Part shown: positions 1 through 10,863 of the stretch, in pieces
Layout: each line of letters begins with the position of its first letter
Position numbering within the stretch: the first letter of the stretch is position 1
Source: Taklimakanibacter sp049323275
GTDB taxonomy: Bacteria; Pseudomonadota; Alphaproteobacteria; Rhizobiales; Aestuariivirgaceae
Direction of reading: 5' to 3'
Length of the DNA stretch: 64,000 nt
NCBI GenBank assembly: GCA_049323275.1
Contig: JBMOOM010000051.1
Location: 1 to 64,000 of the forward strand
The notes under the pieces: generated by a model
The model's database searches: none
What the model was told of the DNA's origin: nothing
The model's input: only the letters and a program-made list of their open reading frames with translations
Made by a program: the position numbers and the translations under genes

Positions 1-1
1 C

Positions 2-1117
2 AAGCGGCTCAATCAGGAGGGGCCGAAATTCAACGTCTCGCAGGCCTCCTTCGTGATGCTCGACCCGACCGGCGCGATCCTCTCGATGGTCGGCGGCAAG
101 TCCTATGTCAAAAGCCAGTTCAACCGGGTGACCAAGGCAAAGCGCCAGCCGGGCTCGGCCTTCAAGCCATTCGTCTATCTGGCGGCGGTCGAGCAGGGCT
201 ATGGCCCGGATTCGGTCGAAGTCGACGAGCCGGTGCGCTTCGGCGACTGGGAGCCGGAGAACTACAAGCGCGAATATATGGGGCCGGTCACCTTGACCAA
301 GGCGCTGGCGCTGTCGATCAACACGGTCGCCGCCAAGCTCGCCTTCAACGTGTCGCCGACCGCCGTCATCGCCACCGCGCATCGCCTCGGCATCACCTCC
401 GATCTGGCCAACAACGCATCGATCGCGCTCGGCACGTCGGAAGTGACGCTGCTCGAAATGGTCTCCGCCTTCACCCCCTTCGCCAATGGCGGCGCGCCGG
501 TCCAGCCCTATATCGTGTCGCGCATCCTGACACGGGACGGCACGCTGCTCTATGAACGCTCGGGCGACGGGCTGGGCCAGGTCGTCTCCAATTACGATCT
601 CGGCGCCATGAACCGCATGATGCGCGCCGTGGTGACGCAAGGCACCGGGCGCAGCGCCCAGTTCGGCGACTATGAGATCGCCGGCAAGACCGGCACCAGC
701 CAGGACTACCGCGATGCATGGTTCATCGGCTACACGGCGCATTACATCGCCGGCGTATGGGCCGGCAATGACGACAACTCGCCGACCAAGAGGATGACCG
801 GCGGGTCGATCCCGGCGGCGATCTGGAAGGACGTGATGGCCGAGGCCCATAACGGGCTGTCCAACCTGCCGCTGCCCGGCGACGACAATCCCTATAATGA
901 CGGGACCGGCGGCGCGGTGGCCTCCTATTCCGAGAGCTATGACGCCGGCGCCGATGAGGAATATCTGCCGCGCCAGCGCGAAAGGCGGCGCGGCTTCTTC
1001 GAAAGCCTATTCGGCGGCTCCGACGACGAAGGCGACGAGGAATACGTCCCGCGGCAGCGGCAGCGCGACAGCGGCAACTCGGCGCAGCGTCTCAGAGAGC
1101 GCGGCAACAGCAAGTAA
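2..1117 (+). CDS. mrcA: Penicillin-binding protein 1A, C-terminal part (5' end outside window)
   Basis: Bifunctional class A PBP of the inner membrane that polymerises and cross-links peptidoglycan. Only the transpeptidase domain and tail are present; the glycosyltransferase domain lies before the window. The frame is open from base 2. The three penicillin-binding motifs are visible in order: SAFK (catalytic Ser codon at 155), SIN (314-322) and KTGT (686-697). The tail after about base 880 is highly charged and contains two related segments, EEYLPRQRERRRG and EEYVPRQRQRD, separated by FFESLFGGSDDEGD, a small internal duplication probably in a disordered region. The downstream gene is convergent, and the stop-to-stop gap is only 2 bases. 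Family assignment is firm; mrcA versus ponA naming is convention. Confidence 0.93.
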   Translation, partial: KRLNQEGPKFNVSQASFVMLDPTGAILSMVGGKSYVKSQFNRVTKAKRQPGSAFKPFVYLAAVEQGYGPDSVEVDEPVRFGDWEPENYKREYMGPVTLTKALALSINTVAAKLAFNVSPTAVIATAHRLGITSDLANNASIALGTSEVTLLEMVSAFTPFANGGAPVQPYIVSRILTRDGTLLYERSGDGLGQVVSNYDLGAMNRMMRAVVTQGTGRSAQFGDYEIAGKTGTSQDYRDAWFIGYTAHYIAGVWAGNDDNSPTKRMTGGSIPAAIWKDVMAEAHNGLSNLPLPGDDNPYNDGTGGAVASYSESYDAGADEEYLPRQRERRRGFFESLFGGSDDEGDEEYVPRQRQRDSGNSAQRLRERGNSK

Positions 1118-1119
1118 GA

Positions 1120-1539
1120 TCACATCCTGAGCAATCTGAGGACGGTGACGCCATGCGCATCCACGAGGATGAGCCTGTCGCGCTGCTCGTCGATCCGCCA
1201 CAGGCGCGCATCGCCGAGCGCTGAGAGGAATTCACTCTCCTGATTCATGATCGCCGGCAGGCAGGCCATCTTGGTCGAAATCATGGAGCTGAAGCTGATA
1301 TACGCCCCGTTGACCGTCATTCCGCCACTGATCCGGTTGCAGCCGCCGCTGCCGGTCACTCTTCCATCCGCGGCGATCTGGATCACCGCGTGAGCCTCCT
1401 TGGCCACACCGCGGCGGCGGATCGACTCCGCATGCCAGCGGCCGATGAGTGCGCTGGGAAAGCCGCTGGCGAGCGACATGTCGGGCAAGGCCGACGCCGC
1501 CACGGCGAGGCCCACGAACCTCCGCCGTGAGAGTTTCAT
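1120..1539 (-). CDS. META-domain protein with Tat-like signal
   Basis: 139-residue exported protein of the META (HslJ-like) family, whose members are small periplasmic or surface beta-barrels of unclear function. The start at 1539 is chosen because AAAGGGAA lies just upstream and because it gives MKLSRRRFVGLAVAAS, a twin-Arg (SRRRF) signal followed by a hydrophobic stretch and a likely cleavage near LASG. The mature part has the hallmarks IAADGRVTGSGGCNRISGG and a following TKMAC segment. The upstream in-frame extension to 1578 would bury the signal and is rejected. It is monocistronic and convergent with the PBP1A gene. Function is not known; Tat export is inferred from the motif. Confidence 0.8.
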   Translation of the reverse strand: MKLSRRRFVGLAVAASALPDMSLASGFPSALIGRWHAESIRRRGVAKEAHAVIQIAADGRVTGSGGCNRISGGMTVNGAYISFSSMISTKMACLPAIMNQESEFLSALGDARLWRIDEQRDRLILVDAHGVTVLRLLRM

Positions 1540-1617
1540 GCTGATTTCCCTTTTATGCCCGGCGAAATAGTAGCCCATCGCCGGGCGGAGATCGTAAGTT
1601 AATTACGCCGAGGCCTA

Positions 1618-2367
1618 TCATTTGCCGGTCGCGTATGCGTGGAGCTCGGCGCCATGCTGCTTGAGCCAGGTCTTGGCGCGGGCGGCATTTGGGCAATGGG
1701 TGAGCACCAGCCGCCAGAATTGCCGCCCATGATTCATGTGCTTGAGATGCGCCACCTCATGGGCGGCGACATAATCGAGCACGAAAGGCGGCGCCAGGAC
1801 CAGGCGCCAGGAATAGGACAAAGTGCCGTCCGACGAGCAGGAGCCCCAGCGGCTTTTCTGATCGCGCACGACGACCCGGTGGAATCTGGCGCCCATCGCG
1901 GCGGCATGGGCCTCGCTCGCCTTGACGAGATCGTGACGCGCCTCGAGCTTCAGCCAGTCGACGAGGCGCCGCTCGAGATGTTCCGTGTCGCCGGCAATCA
2001 GGATGGTATCGTCCTGCACCGTCACCGCGCCGCGGCGGCTGCCCGATGGCATGATGCGGTACTGTTCGCCGCGCAACAGGATGGCGGCGCCCGCTTCGAC
2101 CGGCCGCCTCGCGGGCTCGGCGGCGAGACGCTCGGCGATCCATTGCGATGACCGCTTGGCGAAATCGAGCCCCTCTTTACGTCCCACGCGCGCCGGCAGC
2201 GTAACGATGACGCCGCAACGGTCGCGCGACAGGCGCAGGACGAGGCGGCGCGCCTTGGCATGGCGCCGGAAGGCGACGGGGATGGATTTGCCTTCGATGG
2301 CGAGCTCAGCCGGCTCGATCGTCTTCGGTCGCTTCACGAGGCCTAATGATTCGAGGAACCGGCTCAC
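1618..2367 (-). CDS. YgjP-type M48/SprT-like zinc metallopeptidase (DUF45)
   Basis: 249 residues. The zinc-binding HEVAH is at about residues 203-207, preceded by RWGSCSSDGTLSYSWRL, the block typical of the YgjP/DUF45 family of cytoplasmic zinc peptidases with unknown substrates. The start is GTG at 2367 and overlaps the phaZ stop (GTGA), so translation is probably coupled to phaZ. The N-terminal half is a beta-rich region usual for the family. Being read with the PHB depolymerase gene suggests co-expression, not a shared pathway. Family call is firm, biological role unknown. Confidence 0.9.
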   Translation of the reverse strand: MSRFLESLGLVKRPKTIEPAELAIEGKSIPVAFRRHAKARRLVLRLSRDRCGVIVTLPARVGRKEGLDFAKRSSQWIAERLAAEPARRPVEAGAAILLRGEQYRIMPSGSRRGAVTVQDDTILIAGDTEHLERRLVDWLKLEARHDLVKASEAHAAAMGARFHRVVVRDQKSRWGSCSSDGTLSYSWRLVLAPPFVLDYVAAHEVAHLKHMNHGRQFWRLVLTHCPNAARAKTWLKQHGAELHAYATGK

Positions 2368-3596
2368 GCCTGCTTGCGCATGAAGTCGACGATGCGCGGC
2401 ACGGCATCGGCGCGGAAGCGCGAGCCGTTGAACACGCCATAATGGCCGACGCCCTTCTGCAGGAGATGCAGCTTCTTCTCCGCAGGCAGCGCGGCGCAGA
2501 GATCATGCGCCGCCTCGGTCTGGCCCACGCCCGATATGTCGTCGCGCTCGCCCTCGATGGTCATCAGGGCGGTCCTGGTGATCAGGCCGGGCTCGATCTT
2601 CTCGCCGCGATGGCGGAAGATCCCGCGCGGCAGCTCGTGATTGACGAAGACCTTCTCGACTGTCTGCAGATAGAATTCGGCGGTCAGGTCCATCACCGAG
2701 AGATATTCGTCGTAGAAATCGGTATGCTTCTCGGCGGCGTCGCCGTCGCCCTCGATCAGGTGCCAGAACAATTCGCGGTGCGCGTTCATATGGCGGTCGA
2801 GATTCATGGTCATGAATCCGGTGAGCTGCAGGAAGCCCGGATAGACGTGGCGCAGGGCGCCCGGATGCGGGAACGGCACCTGCACCACGGCATTCTTGCG
2901 GAACCACTCGACGCCGCGCGCCACCGCCAGGCGGTTGACGACGGTGGGGTTGCGCCTGGTGTCGATCGGGCCGCCCATCAGGATCATGGATTTCGGCTGG
3001 TTGGGATTCTTGTGCTTGGCCATCGAGGCGATGGCCGCGAGCACCGGCACGGAAGGCTGGCACACCGCCATCACATGCGTGTCGGGACCGAGGAAGGTCA
3101 GCATCTCGATGACATAGTCGATATAGTCGTCGAGATCGAAATGGCCTTTCGTCAGCGGCACCTGGCGGGCGTCGACCCAGTCGGTGATGTAGACATCGGC
3201 ATGCGGCAGCATCGCCTCGACCGTGCCGCGCAGCAGCGTGGCATAGTGGCCGGACATGGGCGCCACGATGAGGAGCTTGGGCTGCTTGACCTTGGACTTT
3301 CCGTCGGCCCAGGCCTTGGAGAAATGCAGGAGCGAGCAGAAGGTCTTGTCGAGGACAGGCTCCTCGACAATCGCCACCTCATCGCCCGCGACGACCGTAT
3401 AGTCGAGACCGAAAGCCGGCTTGCCGTAACGCCGCGTGACGCGCTCGAACAGGTCGAGCGAGGCCGCCATGGAGCGGCCCATATAGGTCTGGGCGAAGGG
3501 ATTGACCGGATTCTTCCAGAAGAAATTCGCCGCATCCGCCGCCGCCCGCCAGGGGGCCATCGCGGCGTGGTTCATCTCATAGAGATAATAGAGCAA
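2364..3596 (-). CDS. phaZ: Intracellular polyhydroxyalkanoate (PHB) depolymerase
   Basis: 410 residues, alpha/beta hydrolase that mobilises intracellular PHB granules to 3-hydroxybutyrate oligomers. The N-terminus MLYYLYEMNHAAMAPWRA and the nucleophile region MAVCQPSVPVLA (Cys at about 179 in place of Ser) match the PhaZa1-type intracellular depolymerases, which use Cys. GHYGVFNG near the C-terminus holds the likely catalytic His. The start is TTG at 3596, supported by the conserved N-terminus and a GAGGAA Shine-Dalgarno 8 bases upstream. The stop overlaps the next gene by 4 bases. It implies that the organism stores PHB. Confidence 0.93.
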   Translation of the reverse strand: MLYYLYEMNHAAMAPWRAAADAANFFWKNPVNPFAQTYMGRSMAASLDLFERVTRRYGKPAFGLDYTVVAGDEVAIVEEPVLDKTFCSLLHFSKAWADGKSKVKQPKLLIVAPMSGHYATLLRGTVEAMLPHADVYITDWVDARQVPLTKGHFDLDDYIDYVIEMLTFLGPDTHVMAVCQPSVPVLAAIASMAKHKNPNQPKSMILMGGPIDTRRNPTVVNRLAVARGVEWFRKNAVVQVPFPHPGALRHVYPGFLQLTGFMTMNLDRHMNAHRELFWHLIEGDGDAAEKHTDFYDEYLSVMDLTAEFYLQTVEKVFVNHELPRGIFRHRGEKIEPGLITRTALMTIEGERDDISGVGQTEAAHDLCAALPAEKKLHLLQKGVGHYGVFNGSRFRADAVPRIVDFMRKQA

Positions 3597-3772
3597 TTCC
3601 CGACTTCCTCGTGGGTAAGGGTGCGCCGCAACATGTCAGGCACGTTAACAAGGCCTTCTGCGCCGGGCAACCCGACCAACATCCTAGAGCCATGCAAAAA
3701 ACGGGTAGCCGACGGAAGGGCAAAAAGGAGGATAACAGCCTGAAATTAATGAACCTTTTCCGGTAAAGGCCA

Positions 3773-4375
3773 TTATTGGACGACTGCACGTAAGCCGTCG
3801 GCCAGCGTTTTTACATCGGTCCCATAGGTGAAGTGCTTCACGAATTTCCCATCCGGCCCCATGAGATAGAGGATGGTCGAATGGTCCATCAGATAGTCGC
3901 CGGGGGCGGCGCCTTCGGCCTGCTTGGCCTTGGCGTAATAGACGCGATAGGACTTGGCGACGGCCGCGATATCCTCCGCCGACCCGGTCAGACCCGTCAG
4001 ACGCGGGTGGAAATTCGAGATGTAGAGCTTCATCGCCTCGGGCGTGTCGCGCTCGGGATCGATGGTGATGAAGACCGGCTGGATCTTGTCGCCCTGGGGT
4101 CCCAGCTGGTCGATCGCCGCCGACATCACCTGCAACTCGCTCGGGCAGACATCCGGGCAGAAGGTGAAGCCGAAGAAGATCAGCATGTATTTGCCGCGGA
4201 AATCCTGGTCGGTGACCCGTTTGCCGTCCTGGTTGGTCAAGCTGAAGGGCCCGCCGACCAATGCCTCACCCGAGCCGCCCGGCCCCGCGCGGGTGAGCCA
4301 CAAAGCGCCGAGCCCGGTCACCAGAGCGATGAAGAGCACGACGAAGGCGAAAATGAGTTTCTGGCGCGAAGGCAT
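3773..4375 (-). CDS. SCO1/SenC/PrrC family copper-binding protein
   Basis: 200 residues. One N-terminal membrane anchor (about residues 7-28) and a thioredoxin-like periplasmic domain with CPDVC (73-77) and DHST (His about 165), the three copper ligands of Sco proteins. Sco proteins help insert copper into the CuA site of cytochrome c oxidase and act in thiol redox control. ATG at 4375 (MPSRQKLIF) is preferred to the TTG three codons upstream. No oxidase genes are adjacent. It is followed by a 176-base gap before phaZ that shows no gene. Confidence 0.93.
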   Translation of the reverse strand: MPSRQKLIFAFVVLFIALVTGLGALWLTRAGPGGSGEALVGGPFSLTNQDGKRVTDQDFRGKYMLIFFGFTFCPDVCPSELQVMSAAIDQLGPQGDKIQPVFITIDPERDTPEAMKLYISNFHPRLTGLTGSAEDIAAVAKSYRVYYAKAKQAEGAAPGDYLMDHSTILYLMGPDGKFVKHFTYGTDVKTLADGLRAVVQ

Positions 4376-4442
4376 GGCGATCAATTAGTAGGCCCGCCGG
4401 CATTCTGCCAGAAGAAACCGCCGCCTTCACGGGATCGTAATG

Positions 4443-4898
4443 TCACGCCTGATCGGGCGGGATGACGCCCTTCTTGAAGGCGAAGCACCCATAGAAGCGG
4501 CGCTCGCCGGTGACGATGACGCAATAGGCCTTGCGGGCGAGATCATAAAAAGCGAAGCGCTCGATCGACCCCATCGGCCAGGAGCGGCCCTCCGCCTTGT
4601 CGATCTCGGCCTGCACCTCGGCCTGGACCGGCGGAACCTCGTCGGGCTTGCCGACGATCTCCATGCGCAAGGCCGGGTGCTCGACGAAACTGTCGAGCGG
4701 CATGACGGAGAGGACCGCGCGGGCGGCACGCGCCGCCGTCACATTGTCGATGCGGAGCAGCTTGCCAAGCACCGTCTGGCGCGCCACCGAATCGGCCGGG
4801 AAATTCGTGTCGCAGATGATGACGTCATCGCCATGGCCCATGGCGCGCAGCGCATAAAGCACATCGGCATTGAGGGCCGGATCGATCGATTTCAACAT
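4443..4898 (-). CDS. RbsD/FucU family sugar mutarotase
   Basis: 151 residues. GHGD at 21-24 contains the family His, and the C-terminal AYCVIVTGERRFYGCFAFKKG matches FucU (L-fucose mutarotase) more than RbsD. These cytoplasmic enzymes interconvert alpha and beta anomers (FucU) or pyranose and furanose forms (RbsD). AAGGGACT sits 5-7 bases before the ATG. It lies downstream of the deoC-ALDH pair on the same strand, separated by a palindromic repeat. This suggests a role with pentose or deoxyribose, but the cluster shows no fucose catabolic genes. Substrate is undecided. Confidence 0.82.
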   Translation of the reverse strand: MLKSIDPALNADVLYALRAMGHGDDVIICDTNFPADSVARQTVLGKLLRIDNVTAARAARAVLSVMPLDSFVEHPALRMEIVGKPDEVPPVQAEVQAEIDKAEGRSWPMGSIERFAFYDLARKAYCVIVTGERRFYGCFAFKKGVIPPDQA

Positions 4899-4916
4899 GT
4901 GAGTCCCTTATTTCTT

Positions 4917-4965
4917 GCGCGTGATCTTTTCGGAAAACCGGTATCCACTTTTCCGGATCACGCGC
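4917..4965. repeat. Palindromic intergenic repeat, family A
   Basis: Imperfect palindrome beginning GCGCGTGATC and ending GATCACGCGC, with GGAAAACCGG and CACTTTTCC inside. It fills the gap between the aldehyde dehydrogenase stop and the FucU gene. A second copy lies at 47118-47165. Repeats of this type are common between genes of Hyphomicrobiales. Confidence 0.8.
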
Positions 4966-7343
4966 TATTCCCCGTAAGGTATCCAGACATTCTTCACCTG
5001 CGTCGCCTGGCGCAGGAAAACCGGTCCTTCCGCTTGCGCGGGATCGAACCAGTCGGTCGCGAGGCCATGATCGACAAGCGTGCGTTTCAGGTTGGATGAC
5101 GAAAGGCGCTCGGCTTCGGCCGAGGCCTTGTCGGAACCGAAGACCCACAACGCATCGACATCGTCATGCTCGGCCAAGGTCTTGGTGAGGCTGAGGCGAT
5201 CGCCGGTGACGATATTGACGACCCCGGCCGGCACATCCGAGGTCTCGAGCACCGTGTAGAAATCGGTGGCCGCGAGCGGATGGCGTTCGCTCGGCACCGC
5301 GACGACGCGGTTGCCCATGGCGATGAGCGGCGCCACCAGGCTGACGAAGCCGAGAAGCGGCGCCTCGTCCGGACAGACGACCCCGGCGACGCCGATCGGC
5401 TCCTTGAGCGCGAGCGCGAGGCCGCGCAAAGGCGGCGTGTGGATGTCGCCCTCGAACTTGTCGGCCCAGGCGCCATAGGTGAAGAGCCGCTTGATGGCGG
5501 CATCGACCTCGGCCGACGCCGCGGCGCCTCGGGCTCCGGTCATCGCCGCGATACGATTGGCGAATTCGGCGCGCCGTCCGCTCAGATTCTCGGCGATGTA
5601 ATAAAGGATCTGGGCGCGGTTATGCGCGGTCGCCTTGGACCAGGCCTCGGCGCCGCGTGCGGCGGCCACCGCATTGCGGATGTCCTTGCGGTTGCCCTCG
5701 CCCACCTCGCCCAGGATCTCGCCCTTGGGCGAGAGGACCGGCCGTGAATAATTGCCGTCCGGCCGGGCCTGCTTGCCGCCGATGAACAGCTTCGCGGTGC
5801 GGTCGATCATCGGCAGGCCGGTTTCGGCCTTCGCCTTCGCCGGCGGCAGGGGCTTCGCGGCGGGGCGGGCCTTCCGCTTCGCCCAGGCCGTCAGCTTCAG
5901 ATATTCATAAGCGCCCTCGCGGCCGCCCTCGCGGCCGAAGCCCGATTCGCGATAGCCGCCGAAGCCGGCGCTGGCGTCGAAGAGATTGGTGGAATTCACC
6001 CACACGACACCGGCCTGCAATTTGGGCGCGATGTCGAGGGCGAGGCCGATCGTCTCGCTCCACACGCTGGCCGCCAAGCCGTAGCGCGTATTGTTGGCGA
6101 GCATCACCGCCTCGTCGGGCGTGCGGAAGGTCATCGTCACCAGAACCGGCCCGAAAATCTCTTCGCGCGCGACGGTCGAGGCGGGATGGACATGGGTGAG
6201 CAAGGTCGGCGGGTAGAAGAAGCCCTTATCCGTCGCCGCGCCCGGCGACTGATACCAGTGCGCGCCTTCGGCGACACCCTGCTTCACCAGGCTCTCGATA
6301 CGCTCGAGCTGCACCTTGTCGACGATGGCGCCCATATCCACCGCCTTGTCGAGCGGCGGACCGACGCGCAATTTGGCCATGCGCGCCTTGAGACGGGTGA
6401 TGAAATTTTCCGCGATGCCTTCCTGCACCAGGAGCCGCGATCCAGCGCAGCAGACCTGGCCCTGGTTGAACCAGATGGCGTCGACCAGACCCTCGATGGC
6501 GCCGTCGATATCGGCGTCGTCGAAGACGATGTAAGGCGACTTGCCGCCGAGCTCCAATGTCAGCGATTTGCCGGTGCCGGCGGTCTCCTTGCGGATGAGG
6601 CGGCCGACCTCGGTCGATCCGGTGAAGGCGATCTTGTCGACATCCTTGTGCTTGACGAGCGCAGCGCCGGTATCGCCATCTCCGGTGACGATATTGAGCA
6701 CGCCCGGCGGCAGGCCCGCCTGCGCGGCGAGCTCGGCGAAGAGCAGCGCCGACAGCGAAGTGAATTCCGCGGGCTTCAGCACCACCGTATTGCCGAAGGC
6801 CAAAGCCGGCGCCACTTTCCAGGCGAGCATCAGGAAGGGGAAGTTCCAGGGAATGACCTGGCCCACCACGCCCACCGGCTGATGGCCGGCGAACTCAGTC
6901 TCCTGCAGTTGCGCCCAGCCGGCATGGTAGTAGAAATGGCGCGCCGCCAGAGGCACGTCGAGATCGCGCGTCTCGCGGACCGTCTTGCCGTTGTCGAGGC
7001 TTTCGATGACGGCGAAGAGACGGGCGTGACGCTGGATGAGGCGCGCCAGCGCATAGAGATAACGCGCCCGGCCATGGCCGCCGAGCCTGGCCCAGCCTGA
7101 TTGCGCCTTGCGCGCCGCCTTCACCGCCGCGTCGATATCGCCCGACGATCCATGCGACAGCTTGGCCAGCACTTGGCCCGTCGACGGCTCCCGCGTGTCG
7201 AAATGGCTTTTGCCGTTGACCCATTGGCCGCCGATGAAATGGCGGAAGCCCTTGTCGTGCTTTGCGAGCCAGGCGCGCGCCTCGGCATCGCTTTCCGGCG
7301 CCGGGCCGTAATCCATCGTCTCGAAATAATGTGCGACGCTCAT
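4965..7343 (-). CDS. Two-domain aldehyde dehydrogenase, ALDH16-like
   Basis: 792 residues, about 1.6 times a normal ALDH, made of a full NAD-dependent ALDH domain (about 1-490), a Pro/Ala/Lys-rich linker (about 495-515) and a second ALDH-like domain (about 520-792). Domain 1 has the general base Glu264 in LELGGKSP and the nucleophile Cys298 in NQGQVCCAGSR. Domain 2 keeps FIGGK and cofactor-fold elements but has no recognisable catalytic Cys motif. This matches the ALDH16 family, whose bacterial members are active in the first domain. The gene starts 3 bases after the deoC stop, so it probably oxidises the acetaldehyde released by DeoC; that role is inference. Confidence 0.88.
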   Translation of the reverse strand: MSVAHYFETMDYGPAPESDAEARAWLAKHDKGFRHFIGGQWVNGKSHFDTREPSTGQVLAKLSHGSSGDIDAAVKAARKAQSGWARLGGHGRARYLYALARLIQRHARLFAVIESLDNGKTVRETRDLDVPLAARHFYYHAGWAQLQETEFAGHQPVGVVGQVIPWNFPFLMLAWKVAPALAFGNTVVLKPAEFTSLSALLFAELAAQAGLPPGVLNIVTGDGDTGAALVKHKDVDKIAFTGSTEVGRLIRKETAGTGKSLTLELGGKSPYIVFDDADIDGAIEGLVDAIWFNQGQVCCAGSRLLVQEGIAENFITRLKARMAKLRVGPPLDKAVDMGAIVDKVQLERIESLVKQGVAEGAHWYQSPGAATDKGFFYPPTLLTHVHPASTVAREEIFGPVLVTMTFRTPDEAVMLANNTRYGLAASVWSETIGLALDIAPKLQAGVVWVNSTNLFDASAGFGGYRESGFGREGGREGAYEYLKLTAWAKRKARPAAKPLPPAKAKAETGLPMIDRTAKLFIGGKQARPDGNYSRPVLSPKGEILGEVGEGNRKDIRNAVAAARGAEAWSKATAHNRAQILYYIAENLSGRRAEFANRIAAMTGARGAAASAEVDAAIKRLFTYGAWADKFEGDIHTPPLRGLALALKEPIGVAGVVCPDEAPLLGFVSLVAPLIAMGNRVVAVPSERHPLAATDFYTVLETSDVPAGVVNIVTGDRLSLTKTLAEHDDVDALWVFGSDKASAEAERLSSSNLKRTLVDHGLATDWFDPAQAEGPVFLRQATQVKNVWIPYGE

Positions 7344-7346
7344 TTC

Positions 7347-8339
7347 CTACCCGACCGGATGGCGGTTGAAGGCCGAATAGCGGCCGGTGACATGATGCTC
7401 GAGCTGGCGCTCGATATCGGCGAGCAGCGAAGACGCGCCGATGCGGAAGAGATCGGGCTCGAGCCATTCGCGGCCGAGTTCCTCCTTCATGAGGATCTGA
7501 TAATTGAGGATGTCCTTGGCGGCAGATATGCCACCCGCCGGCTTGAAACCGACCTTGAAGCCGGTGAGCGACTGATAGGCGCGGATCATGCGCAGCATCG
7601 CCAGAGTGACGAGCAGAGTCGCGTTCACCGCTTCCTTGCCGGTCGAGGTCTTGATGAAATCGGCGCCCGCCATCATGCAGACCATCGCCGCCTTGGCGAC
7701 ATTGCGCAGCGTCTTGAGATCACCCGTCGCCAGGATCGCCTTGACATGGGCGTCACCACAGGCGGCGCGGAAGTCGCGCATCTCGTCGTAAAGCGCCTGC
7801 CAGTTCTGGGTCAGCGCATATTCGCGGGTGATGACGATGTCGATCTCGCGGGCGCCATCGGCGACCGAGGCCTCGATCTCGCGCAGCTTGACATCATGCG
7901 GCACGAGGCCGGCCGGAAAGCCGGTCGAGACCGCGGCGACCGGAATGTCGGTGCCCTTCAGCGCCGCCACCGCGGTGGCGACGAAGCGGTGATAGACGCA
8001 GATGGCCCCGGTGGTGATGTGACGGTCGGCCATGCCTAAGGCCGCGAGAAGATCGGGGCGCACCGGGCTCTTCGCCTTGGCGCAGAGCCGCTCGACGCGC
8101 GCCTCGGTATCGTCGCCCGACAGGGTCGTGAGGTCGATGCAGGTGACGGCCTTGAGGAGCCAGGCCGCCTGGGCATCCTTCTTCACCGTGCGGCGGCCGG
8201 GCAATGACGCAACGCGACGCTCGGCGGCCGGAAAATTCAGCCTGATATCGTCGATCACATCGAGCGCGAGCTTCATGCCCTCATTGCGGGGCGAGGCATT
8301 ATGGCCGGATTTCGCCAATGGCAGGACCGTTACAGACAT
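7347..8339 (-). CDS. deoC: Deoxyribose-phosphate aldolase
   Basis: 330 residues, class I aldolase that splits 2-deoxyribose-5-phosphate into acetaldehyde and glyceraldehyde-3-phosphate. The Schiff-base Lys is about 230 in DFIKTSTGKEA and the second essential Lys is about 266 in VGFKPAGGIS. The start at 8339 is chosen from three consecutive start codons because AGGGAG lies 5 bases before it. It is longer than E. coli DeoC (259) through an N-terminal extension, as in the animal-type and many alphaproteobacterial enzymes. It is followed directly by the ALDH16-like gene. It completes the nucleoside pathway encoded at 18.8-27.3 kb. Confidence 0.95.
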   Translation of the reverse strand: MSVTVLPLAKSGHNASPRNEGMKLALDVIDDIRLNFPAAERRVASLPGRRTVKKDAQAAWLLKAVTCIDLTTLSGDDTEARVERLCAKAKSPVRPDLLAALGMADRHITTGAICVYHRFVATAVAALKGTDIPVAAVSTGFPAGLVPHDVKLREIEASVADGAREIDIVITREYALTQNWQALYDEMRDFRAACGDAHVKAILATGDLKTLRNVAKAAMVCMMAGADFIKTSTGKEAVNATLLVTLAMLRMIRAYQSLTGFKVGFKPAGGISAAKDILNYQILMKEELGREWLEPDLFRIGASSLLADIERQLEHHVTGRYSAFNRHPVG

Positions 8340-8389
8340 CATCACTCCCTAACTGGGTTGATGGTAGTTTGCCCTGCCCAGAGGTGCAA

Positions 8390-9027
8390 CTAGGCTTTCA
8401 GCCCAGCGGCCGCCGCTGAAAGTTTCGTTATGGCAGCCCAGTCCCTGGCCGCCAGCAAGGCCTTGGGGGCCATCCAGGAACCGCCCACGGTGATGACATT
8501 GGCGAGCTTCAGATAGGATGGCGCGATCTCTACGGTGATGCCGCCCGTCGGGCAGAAGCGCACCTGCGGCAGAGGCGAGGCCAGGGCGCCGAGATAGGCG
8601 GCTCCGCCCGACTGCTCGGCGGGGAAGAATTTCTGCAGGGCGTAACCACGCTCGAGCAGCAGCATCGTCTCGCTGGGCGAGCGCGACGCCGGCAGCAAGG
8701 GCGTCCTGCTTGTCTCGGCGGCGTCGAGCAGCGCCGGCGTTGCGCCGGGCGACACGGCGAAGGCGCAGCCCAGCTCCTCGCTGAGCTTCAGGCCTTTGGC
8801 GTCGAGCACGGTGCCGGAGCCGACGATGGCGTCCTTCACTTCGGCCCGGATGGCGCGGATGCAGTCGGGCGCCGCCTTGGTGCGCAAGGTGATCTCGAGC
8901 ACCGGCAGGCCGCCTTCGACCAATGCCCTGGCGAGCGGCACGGCCAGCGCCACATCGTCGATCACCAGCACCGGCACGACCGGCGCCTGCCGCAATATCG
9001 CTTCGAGACCCGCCTGGCGTTCGCTCA

Positions 9028-9028
<1 letters not shown>
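8390..9028 (-). CDS. eda: KDPG/KHG aldolase
   Basis: 212 residues. Cleaves 2-keto-3-deoxy-6-phosphogluconate to pyruvate and glyceraldehyde-3-phosphate, the last Entner-Doudoroff step. Glu45 (EITLRT) and the Schiff-base Lys133 (LQKFFPAE) fall at the same numbers as in E. coli. ATG at 9028 is preferred; it shares one base with the edd stop (TGATG), a coupling arrangement. It is the last gene of the zwf-pgl-edd-eda operon, and 50 bases separate it from deoC. Confidence 0.96.
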
Positions 9029-10848
<1,820 letters not shown>

Positions 10849-10863
10849 GACAGGCCCTCCTGA

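Noticed and set aside
2346..3743. 465-residue plus-strand ORF opposite phaZ
   Set aside because: His/Arg/Glu-rich with no motifs; antisense shadow of the conserved phaZ and peptidase genes.
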